Below are positions 47,362-54,109 of a stretch of DNA of 54,109 bases, one piece after another. Numbering within the stretch: the stretch's first letter is position 1; every line of letters starts with the position of its first letter. The position numbers and the translations under genes were made by a program. The notes under the pieces were generated by a model. The model was not told the DNA's origin. It saw only the letters and a program-made list of their open reading frames with translations, and searched no databases. Source of the DNA: Microcoleus sp. CAWBG506. Lineage in GTDB: Bacteria > Cyanobacteriota > Cyanobacteriia > Cyanobacteriales > Microcoleaceae. The DNA lies in NCBI GenBank assembly GCA_020883125.1, contig JAHREW010000007.1:113465-167573 (forward strand), given 5' to 3'.

Positions 47362-48444
47362 ATGAAAACTCAAAACCTGATGACATCGGCGGTGACGGCA
47401 ATGGTGGCAGCAGCGACACTCAGCGGAAGCGTGATCGCCGGTACGATTCGGCACGATCGATCCGACGCCCAGTACACCAACTTCGCCAACCAAAACCAAT
47501 TTGCCAGCGTCGGCCGCCTAGACATGAGATTTGGTAACAACACGTTCACAGGTTGTTCGGGAACCTTGATCAGTGCCAACTGGGTGCTAACCGCAGCCCA
47601 CTGTTTAGAAAACGGCCAACAGAGTCTCGCTGGTGCAGGTTTTACCATTGGCGGCCGCAGCTATGCAATCAATTTGGGACTTCAGAACGGAGGATGGGCC
47701 AGTAGCAACCGGAACGGGGGTGCAGGCGCTGACATTGCCTTGTACAGACTCAGCAGTTCAGTATCGAACATCAATCCGGCAATATTGTACTCAGGTACTA
47801 ACGAAGATTTGCAAGTTGGCAGTTACGTCGGGTTCGGGAATACAGGCAATGGTTTAACTGGCGCAAATAACAAAAGCTTCGGCATCAAACGAGCTGGTCA
47901 GAATACGATCGGGCTAGGAAGTCGATTAGGCTACTCCAACCAGGTACTTGTGTCAGATTTCGACGATCCTCGATCGGTAAATCCTTCAGATCCTCTAACC
48001 CGCCCTCTAAATCTAGAATATCAGCTAGCCAAGGGCGACAGTGGTGGAGCACTGTTTATCGGCGGACTTCTGGCTGGGGTCAACTCTTTTATTAGCAGTC
48101 TCGATGGCAATACAGATGCTGACTACGGCGACATTTCCGCTACCACTGGCGTGTCCTCCCACAGCAACTGGATTCAGAACGTCATCAGGGGGATCGCTGG
48201 AACAGGAATACTCAATAGCTTACCCAGGACTAGCTCAAACTTTGGTCCAACTACTCTCGCCCAGGTGATACTTGATGAATCAGAGACTATCGGCGACTTG
48301 TCGCAACCACTGGAAATAGTACAGGATACTTGGGACAACTCCGAACCAGTACCGGAACCGACTACAGTAGTCGGCGGATTGCTTTCCTTGGGCGGTTTCA
48401 TTTTAGCCCGCCGCCGCCAAAAGTTAGCTCAGAATAAAGCTTAA
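47362..48444 (+). CDS. Secreted trypsin-like serine protease with PEP-CTERM anchor
   Basis: This 360-residue exported protein has a signal peptide (MKTQNLMTSAVTAMVAAATL, cleavage near VIAG), then a chymotrypsin-fold domain with the full triad: His80 in LTAAHC, Asp124 in GADIALYRL and Ser227 in KGDSGGALF. The C-terminus has a PEP-CTERM sorting motif VPEPTTVVGG, a hydrophobic helix and RRRQK, for exosortase-linked surface sorting. The ATG at 47362 is favoured over a GTG 12 bases earlier. Substrate unknown. Confidence 0.93.
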   Translation: MKTQNLMTSAVTAMVAAATLSGSVIAGTIRHDRSDAQYTNFANQNQFASVGRLDMRFGNNTFTGCSGTLISANWVLTAAHCLENGQQSLAGAGFTIGGRSYAINLGLQNGGWASSNRNGGAGADIALYRLSSSVSNINPAILYSGTNEDLQVGSYVGFGNTGNGLTGANNKSFGIKRAGQNTIGLGSRLGYSNQVLVSDFDDPRSVNPSDPLTRPLNLEYQLAKGDSGGALFIGGLLAGVNSFISSLDGNTDADYGDISATTGVSSHSNWIQNVIRGIAGTGILNSLPRTSSNFGPTTLAQVILDESETIGDLSQPLEIVQDTWDNSEPVPEPTTVVGGLLSLGGFILARRRQKLAQNKA

Positions 48445-48450
48445 TCAAAT

Positions 48451-48487
48451 GGGGCAGATTGTTTTAGACAAAGCTGCCCTATTTTGT
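48451..48487 (+). terminator. Terminator of the protease gene
   Basis: GGGCAG and CTGCCC pair around about 16 bases and are followed by TATTTTGT, six bases past the stop codon. Confidence 0.6.
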
Positions 48488-48569
48488 AGTTGCGATCGCG
48501 ATCGAGCAATCCGGTGCTAGAAACAGTTGGTGCGAAACTCGATCGCTCTGGAGGCCGCACTAGCACCCA

Positions 48570-48635
48570 AGAAACCGGGTTTTTTACCAAATCTGCTGAC
48601 TCAAACCAAGTGTTGCTGTAAAAAACCCGGTTTCT
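48570..48635. repeat. AAACCCGG hairpin repeat
   Basis: Arms AGAAACCGGGTTTTTTAC and GTAAAAAACCCGGTTTCT pair exactly apart from the loop. It lies just past the narM stop. Confidence 0.85.
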
Positions 48636-48643
48636 GTTGCTTT

Positions 48644-49096
48644 TCATTCAATCACCTTAAACTCTTGCAGCGCCGGGATGAAGTTTTTATTCTCGTGGCT
48701 CGATCGACTAAGTTTGATTAAAGCAAATCGCTCGATCGCGCCCAAAGCCCTCCATTGTGCCAAAGTAATAGTCAATCCGAACTCTTGAGCTTTGGCTGTG
48801 ACAGATTCTGGTATGGTTGCAGCATCCATCCACGGCGGATTTGGGTCGATCGCCAAATCAGTTCCAGATTTACCAGTATGTTTGATTAATACTTGGTTTA
48901 GCTGTTCTCGATATTGGAGAATTTCTGGACTTGTCAAACAAGGAAGCTCTACAAGTGTTTGGCGTTCTGTTTGAGTAAAATGATTCCAATCTTGTAGCTT
49001 GAGTTTAATGCCACAAGTATCTAACTTGAGGCGTACTTGCATTGGAATGCAGCGCAGGGCTTCTACAAAATCGGCTTCAAATTTAAAGAATGTCAT
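48644..49096 (-). CDS. narM: Nitrate reductase-associated protein NarM
   Basis: This 150-residue protein belongs to the conserved nitrate reductase-associated family (Nitr_red_assoc), whose cyanobacterial member NarM is needed for active ferredoxin-nitrate reductase. Marks are FKFEADFVEALRCIPMQVRL near the N-terminus, LKLQDWNHFTQTERQ, DPNPPW and the end FALIKLSRSSHENKNFIPAL. It is divergent from moaA, whose product starts the molybdenum cofactor needed by nitrate reductase. Confidence 0.88.
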   Translation of the reverse strand: MTFFKFEADFVEALRCIPMQVRLKLDTCGIKLKLQDWNHFTQTERQTLVELPCLTSPEILQYREQLNQVLIKHTGKSGTDLAIDPNPPWMDAATIPESVTAKAQEFGLTITLAQWRALGAIERFALIKLSRSSHENKNFIPALQEFKVIE

Positions 49097-49219
49097 AGAT
49101 ATATGGATTTGCTAATTAGATAGATTTTTTTTTACCGCAGAGGGCGCAGAGGGCGCAGAGTAAGAGAAGAGAGAGTAATCGATGCAGGTTTTTTGATTTC
49201 TATCAATAATTGCAGAAAT

Positions 49220-49248
49220 TTGACTTAGGATTTATACTTGAGTAATAT
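49220..49248 (+). promoter_or_regulatory. Sigma-70-like promoter in repeat 1
   Basis: TTGACT, 17 bases, TAATAT: close to the consensus. It points toward moaA. Confidence 0.5.
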
Positions 49249-49373
49249 TATGCAGTATTTATTTGCTAATTAGATAGATTTTTTTTTACCGCAGAGGGCG
49301 CAGAGGGCGCAGAGTAAGAGAAGAGAGAGTAATCGATGCAGGTTTTTTGATTTCTATCAATAATTGCAGAAAT

Positions 49374-49402
49374 TTGACTTAGGATTTATACTTGAGTAAT
49401 AT
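49374..49402 (+). promoter_or_regulatory. Sigma-70-like promoter in repeat 2
   Basis: An exact copy of TTGACT, 17 bases, TAATAT in the second repeat unit. Confidence 0.5.
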
Positions 49403-49527
49403 TATGCAGTATTTATTTGCCAATTAGATAGATTTTTTTTTACCGCAGAGGGCGCAGAGAGCGCAGAGTAAGAGAAGAGAGAGTAATCGATGCAGGTTTT
49501 TTGATTTCTATCAATAATTGCAGAAAT

Positions 49528-49556
49528 TTGAATCAGGATTTATACTTGAGTAATAT
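49528..49556 (+). promoter_or_regulatory. Promoter-like site in repeat 3, next to moaA
   Basis: TTGAAT, 17 bases, TAATAT. The -10 box ends 14 bases before the moaA ATG, so a transcript from here would have a leader of only about eight bases. Confidence 0.5.
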
Positions 49557-49570
49557 TATACAGTATTGAG

Positions 49571-50560
49571 ATGAATCCCGTAGACTACCTTCGGATTAGT
49601 TTAATAGACCGCTGCAATTTCCGCTGTCTCTACTGTATGCCGGAAGGTAGCGACTTGGACTATGTATTGCAGCAGCAGTTGCTAACTCACTCGGAATTGC
49701 TAACTTTGCTACGGGAAGTTTTTATACCTGTGGGATTTACTAAGTTTCGGTTGACTGGTGGGGAACCGCTGTTGCGGCCTGGGGTGGTGGAGTTGGTGAG
49801 GGCGATCGCATCTTTGCCCGAAACGCGAGATTTGTCAATGACAACTAACGGATTTTTGCTCGCCCCAATGGCAGAAAATCTCTACAATGCTGGTTTGCGC
49901 CGGATTAATATTAGTTTGGATTCCCTGGAACCGGAGACTTTTGATAAGATTATTGGTAGTCGGGGACGATCGCGCTGGATGCAGGTTTGGCAGGGAATTC
50001 AAGCGGCTTATCAAGCTGGATTCGACCCGCTAAAATTGAATGTGGTGGTGATTCCCGGTGTGAATGATGGCGAAATATTGGAGTTGGCAGAGTTAACAAT
50101 TAACCGGAATTGGCACGTTCGTTTTATTGAGTTTATGCCGATCGGCAATGGCGACTTATTTGGCGATAAGGGTTGGGTTGCTTCGGCCGATTTGCGGCAA
50201 CAAATTTGCGATAAATATGGTTTAGCCGAGTCTGGAATTCGCGGAAATGGGCCGGCGGATGTGTTTCAAATTCCGGGGGCGAAGGGCACTTTAGGATTTA
50301 TCAGTCAAATGTCGGAGTGTTTTTGCGATCGCTGCAATCGGATGCGTTTGTCTGCTGACGGGTGGCTGCGGCCTTGTCTGCTCAACGAAACCGGGCAAAT
50401 TGACTTGAAAACGGCTTTGCGGAATGGGGTGTCTACGGTTGAATTGCGCGATCGAGTGCAGCAGATATTGGAGATTAAACCAGAGATTAATTTCAAGCAG
50501 CGAGATTCGGGAACTACCCAGGGAAATTACAGCCGCACCATGTCTCAAATCGGCGGGTAA
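49571..50560 (+). CDS. moaA: GTP 3',8-cyclase MoaA
   Basis: MoaA is the radical SAM enzyme that turns GTP into the first intermediate of molybdenum cofactor synthesis. The SAM-cluster cysteines are C15, C19 and C22 in RCNFRCLYC; the second cluster is in [11 protein letters not shown] and RPCL; the C-terminal double Gly (MSQIGG) needed for activity is intact. At 329 residues it has the usual length. It follows the triple promoter repeat and is divergent from narM, linking cofactor supply and nitrate reductase maturation. Confidence 0.96.
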   Translation: MNPVDYLRISLIDRCNFRCLYCMPEGSDLDYVLQQQLLTHSELLTLLREVFIPVGFTKFRLTGGEPLLRPGVVELVRAIASLPETRDLSMTTNGFLLAPMAENLYNAGLRRINISLDSLEPETFDKIIGSRGRSRWMQVWQGIQAAYQAGFDPLKLNVVVIPGVNDGEILELAELTINRNWHVRFIEFMPIGNGDLFGDKGWVASADLRQQICDKYGLAESGIRGNGPADVFQIPGAKGTLGFISQMSECFCDRCNRMRLSADGWLRPCLLNETGQIDLKTALRNGVSTVELRDRVQQILEIKPEINFKQRDSGTTQGNYSRTMSQIGG

Positions 50561-50783
50561 TATCAATTCCGGTTTTAGCATTCCCTCGATTTTCTCTCCC
50601 CCTCTCTGTAATCTCTGTGTTCTCTGTGGTTAATCATAAATCATGTATTTAACGATGAACACCATCTCGATCGCTCTTTTTCAACCCTAGAGCCATAATT
50701 TATAGCAGATTCGAGATTGATGAAGGATACGTGCGATCGATCTATCGCCACTAGCCTTTCAGGACAGAGCAGTGCCTTTCGGA

Positions 50784-50991
50784 GTGTCAACTTAAGCTGT
50801 CAGCCCGCCCGTGTCCGTTAGTGGGTTCACGAGTCCGACAGGGGTTGAAACCCCTGTCTAATAGCAAAAGTCCTCGCTATGAGGACTAATGAGTTGAAAA
50901 TTCTTCTCTTCAGTCCTCTTTGAGAGGACTTTCGCTTTGAGACGGGGGTTTCAACCCCCGGCGGACTATCGGTTGTACCTTAAGTTGACAC
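50784..50991. mobile_element. MITE-like element with GTGTCAACTTAAG ends, different interior
   Basis: Perfect 13-base terminal inverted repeats GTGTCAACTTAAG and CTTAAGTTGACAC bound 208 bp. The interior differs from the element at 38432: it holds hairpins GGGGTTGAAACCCC-like and AGTCCTC...GAGGACT. Flanks carry traces of the window-start hairpin (AGTGCC, GTGCCGTTTTCCTAC). No gene. Confidence 0.75.
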
Positions 50992-51084
50992 CAATGGACT
51001 GTGCCGTTTTCCTACAAACTTGGAATACGCTATATTTGTTACACTATAGAGATAATACCAATTTTTCGTGAGGCTGCTCCCGAA

Positions 51085-51168
51085 TTTTATCCCCCCTCAC
51101 CCCCTTTAGTAAGGGGGGACAAGAGCGCGTTCAAAGTCCCTCTTATGAAGGGGGATTTAGGGGGATCG
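51085..51168. repeat. C-rich hairpin repeat
   Basis: CCCCCCTCACCCCCTTTAG, GTAAGGGGGGACAAGAGCGC and GAAGGGGGATTTAGGGGGAT belong to the same family as the interiors of the elements at 38490-38575 and 41650-41770. The remainder of the gap 50561-51247 shows no gene. Confidence 0.8.
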
Positions 51169-51247
51169 GAATATGTGCAACGACCCATTAAATTGGGATA
51201 AAACTCAACTCCACCTTAATATAAAATTTCCCCAAACAATAACAATT

Positions 51248-53884
51248 ATGCCAATAGATGACGAAGATTTTCAAACCGAAATCAGCGACGATCGCAAACT
51301 CCAACTCTTCACAGACAGACACGAATTTACCCGCCGATTTGCCTTTTATTTAAACGAAGACCAGGCCCGCGAACAAATTTTGTATTTTTTCGGGGATGGA
51401 GGCAACGGCAAGTCATTGCTCCTAAAACACTTGGAATTTCACTGTTGCAAAAAATTCACCCCAGAAATTTGGCAACAATTGCGCGCACTCCCAGAATCAA
51501 GAGCCGCCGAAGTTGCTGATTTTGTCCGCAAGGCCACACCAAAAACCTACACTCCCATCCCCGCAGTCAGACACGACTTCGGATTGATTCCAATCAAAGA
51601 AGATAAACCGCAAGATAGATTTTACGGCTTGCTGATGCTGCGGCGAAATATCGCATAAGCCACCAAAAAACATAAATTAAAATTTCCTAATTATGACTTT
51701 GCTTGCTTTTGGTATTTGCTGAACAAAGGCGAGTCTGACGCAACTCTAAACCAACTTTTCCCCAACGATCTGATTGATTTTTTGACACCTGTAGTCGAAA
51801 CTTTTGCCGGATTTCCCGTGGTGTCGCAAGTCGCGGCGGGGCTGAAATTGATCGATAAATTCGGTGGCATTAAGCGCACGATGAAATTAATTCAAACGCG
51901 CCTCGGTGTCAGCGACGAAACGGCTGATGAAATTCGGCGCAAAGATATTGATATTGAGTTAATCGACTGTTTGCCGAAATTGTTTGCGGGCGATTTGAAT
52001 GCGGCAATGGCTGGGAAACACAAACCCGATCGCCTCGTGATGCTATTCGATACTCACGAGAAATTGTGGGATGAAAAACGCAATTCTCAAGGCGCTACTT
52101 TTTGGTATCAAGATGAGTGGTTTCGGCGGTTGTTGAGGGCATTGGATTACAAATTGGGGATTGTGGTTGCTGTGGCGGGGCGAGATTGTCCGGTGACGCA
52201 ATTGCGGTGGCCGAATGCGCCGAGGTTTCCGATTCCCGCAGATTATATAGATAAACAATTGGTGTGGCATTTGTCGCCGGATGATGCTAAGGATTATTTG
52301 CACAAAGTGGAGATTGACAAGGCTGATTTGGCGGATGCTGTGATTAAATATGCCAGCGTCAATGCTGATGAGAGTTGGGAGAATTTGCAGGTACATCCGT
52401 TTTATTTGGGTTTGTGCGCGGATGTGGTGTTGGCTGAAAGGCGCAGGGGGATTGAGTTGCTGTCGTCGGATTTTGCGCGGATTCCGAAGTTGGAGAATAA
52501 GACGGCGGAGTTGACGGATCGTTTGTTGATGTATGTGGATCGCGAAGTGCGATCGGCTGTGCATTCTTTGAGTGCTTGTCGCGCTTTTGATGAGGATTTG
52601 TACATGAGATTGGGTGCGGGTTGTCACTTCCAGGCTAGCAGTGCAAATTTTGAGATTTTGACGAGTTTTTCCTTTGTGTGGAATGAGCCGCAGCGGGGTG
52701 AAAGGTGGTATCGAATTCATGATTTATTGCGGCGGTTGGATGCGGATAGAGATAATGAGAAAACTCGCAGGGCTCATGGAGTTTTAGAGGGGCATTATCG
52801 GGAATTGGGGAATCAGGCTGAGGCGATTTATCATGCTAATCGTTTGGATTGGCTGCGGGGTGTGCAGGAATGGGCAGAGGTGTTTAATCAAGCTTTGGGG
52901 CTGAGTCATTATGGGGAATGTGAGTTGCTGTTGGAAGTTAGGGGTGTGTTGTGGATTAAAAATGATTTTGAGCTTGGCTGGATTTCACAATTCGAGGGAC
53001 ATTACTATGCTGAGTTGGCTCGATATGCACAGGCAAAACAGGAATATTTAGAGGCTCTTGCAGCTTACGATCGCCAACTCATACTAACTCCCGATTCTAC
53101 CGCTGCTCTCAACAACAAAGGGAATGTGCTGCTAAATCTGGGTAGTTTCCAAGCACAGCTAAGTGAATTTGAGGCAGCAAAACAGTCTTACTCTGATGCG
53201 ATCGTAGCCTTTAATTCTGTTTTACTTATTGCGCCGGATGATACGTCTGCTCTCAACAACAAAGGGATTGTGCTGCTAAATCTGGGTGATTTGCAGGTAA
53301 AGCTAAGTGAATTTGAGGCGGCAAAACAGTTTTACTTTGATGCGATCGCAGCCTTTAATTCTGTTTTACTTATTGCGCCGGATGATACGTCTGCTCTCAA
53401 CAACAAATGGCTTGCGCTGCTAAATCTGGGTGAGTTGCAGGCACGGCTAAATGAGTTTGAATCTGCAAAACAGTTTTACTCAGAGGCGATATCTGCCTAT
53501 AATTCTGTTTTACTTATTGCACCGGATGATATCGGTTCTTTCAACAACAAAGGGCTTGCGCTGAAACGTCTGGGTGAGTTGCAGGCACGGCTAAATGAGT
53601 TTGAATCTGCAAAACAGTTTTACTCAGAGGCGATATCTGCCTATAATTCTGCTTTAGTTATTGCACCGGATGATATCCTTGTTCTCAACAACAAAGGGAA
53701 TACCCTGCGAAGTCTGGGTGATTTGCAAGAGAAATTATCTGAGCAACAGGAAGCACTCAAGAATTGGCAAGAGGCGCTGGAAATGTTTAATCGCTTGTTA
53801 GCCATTGCTCCTAATGACGATTCGACTCGCAATACGCGCGATTCGCTGCAAGAATCTATCGATAATTTAGGTGAGGATACTTGA
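51248..53884 (+). pseudogene. STAND-type NTPase with TPR repeats, split by one in-frame TAA
   Basis: Two open stretches, 51248-51658 and 51659-53884, are in the same frame and separated only by TAA at codon 137 (51656-51658). Coding sequence runs straight through: RRNIA, stop, ATKKHKLKFPNYDFACFWYL. Together they make an 878-codon gene: Walker A GDGGNGKS at 49-56, Walker B-like LVMLFDTHE near 263-271, a helical region, then TPR-like repeats from about residue 580 with a 48-residue period. This is the layout of STAND NTPases, some of which are phage sensors. The second part could restart at the TTG at 51716 but would lack the P-loop. Likely a recent pseudogene, or readthrough. Confidence 0.8.
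53060..53790 (+). repeat. 144-bp coding repeats (TPR region)
   Basis: About five copies of a 48-codon unit (LLIAPDDTSALNNKG, LLNLGDLQ, EFEAAKQFY) are so similar in DNA, with blocks such as TATTGCGCCGGATGATACG, that recent duplication is evident. They lie in the STAND gene. Confidence 0.85.
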
Positions 53885-53898
53885 TGTAATATCGTGTC

Positions 53899-54109
53899 CG
53901 ATCGACCGTAATTCCTGTAGGGGCGGGTTCACCAACAATCGAAGATGCACATTGCAAATATTCATAAACCCGCCCCCACCCAACCAAGCAACCCCGATCG
54001 ACCGTAATTCCTGTAGGGGCGGGTTCACCAACAATCGAAGATGCACATTGCAAATATTCATAAACCCGCCCCTACAGGAATTACGGTCGATCGGGGTTGC
54101 TTGGTTGGG
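53899..54109. repeat. Tandem GGGGCGGGTT hairpins ending in a 47-bp perfect inverted repeat
   Basis: A 96-base unit starting CGATCGACCGTAATTCCTG occurs at 53899 and 53995. Arms 53979-54025 and 54063-54109 are perfect inverted repeats of 47 bases around a loop of 37 bases. The window ends exactly at the outer tip of the right arm. Confidence 0.95.

Larger units (their letters stand above)
49107..49568. repeat. Three tandem 154-bp repeats upstream of moaA
   Basis: Nearly identical units begin at 49107, 49261 and 49415. Each has CCGCAGAGGGCGCAGAG, a run of T, and a promoter-like 3' part. Copies differ at few positions (GGGCGC to GAGCGC, TTGACT to TTGAAT in the third). They fill the gap between divergent narM and moaA. 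Confidence 0.95.

Noticed and set aside
49107..49568. NtcA binding sites between narM and moaA
   Set aside because: I found no GTA-N8-TAC match in the repeats by eye.

Overview
The window reads as chromosome of a filamentous, Oscillatoriales-type cyanobacterium (Microcoleus/Oscillatoria-like; the genus is inference). The evidence is a cyanobacterial-order ATP synthase operon, a psbO gene next to a group 3 sigma factor, narM with moaA, very frequent GCGATCGC (HIP1) octamers, heptameric short tandem repeats and many dispersed hairpin repeats. No rRNA, tRNA or CRISPR array was recognised. Both window ends lie inside repeat hairpins, which may be why the sequence was cut there.

Layout. 1-5.5 kb: hairpin array, an ABC ATPase apparently deletion-fused to the tail of its permease, a peptide-type ABC permease, apt and an aspartate aminotransferase. 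5.5-16 kb: a heptamer repeat tract, sigF-like sigma factor, psbO, a small conserved gene, an RTX-type repeat protein and a 1806-residue Ser/Thr kinase-histidine kinase hybrid. 16.5-24.6 kb: an RNase D-like exonuclease with a duplicated C-terminal domain, two Uma2-family genes, an OLD-like ATPase plus TOPRIM gene pair, HIT protein, YifB/ComM-like ATPase, an IS remnant and a DUF4126 membrane protein. 24.9-30.8 kb: glutamate dehydrogenase, CPBP protease, DUF3326 protein, small conserved protein, [2Fe-2S] ferredoxin, a third Uma2 gene and a DUF697-type GTPase. 31-40 kb is the accessory region: DUF29 protein, an orphan CdiA-CT-like nuclease toxin with a candidate immunity gene, gene relics, and a single-chain restriction-modification enzyme flanked by two diverged copies of a regulatory module (147-residue protein divergent from arrays of 70-residue XRE regulators). 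40.5-47 kb: atp1-atpI-H-G-F-D-A-C on the minus strand. 47.3-54.1 kb: PEP-CTERM trypsin-like protease, narM, three 154-bp repeats each carrying a promoter-like sequence, moaA, a MITE-like element, and a STAND-type NTPase with TPR repeats split by one in-frame stop codon.

How the parts fit. Housekeeping photosynthesis and energy genes (psbO, atp operon) and nitrogen genes (gdhA, narM, moaA for the molybdenum cofactor of nitrate reductase) are interleaved with likely conflict or defence genes: ATPase-TOPRIM pair, toxin-immunity pair, restriction-modification enzyme with controller-like regulators, STAND NTPase and Uma2 nucleases. The best candidates for an undescribed system are the regulator modules around the restriction-modification gene, the ATPase-TOPRIM pair and the orphan toxin-immunity cassette. 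All functions are inferred by reading motifs; no database search was run.
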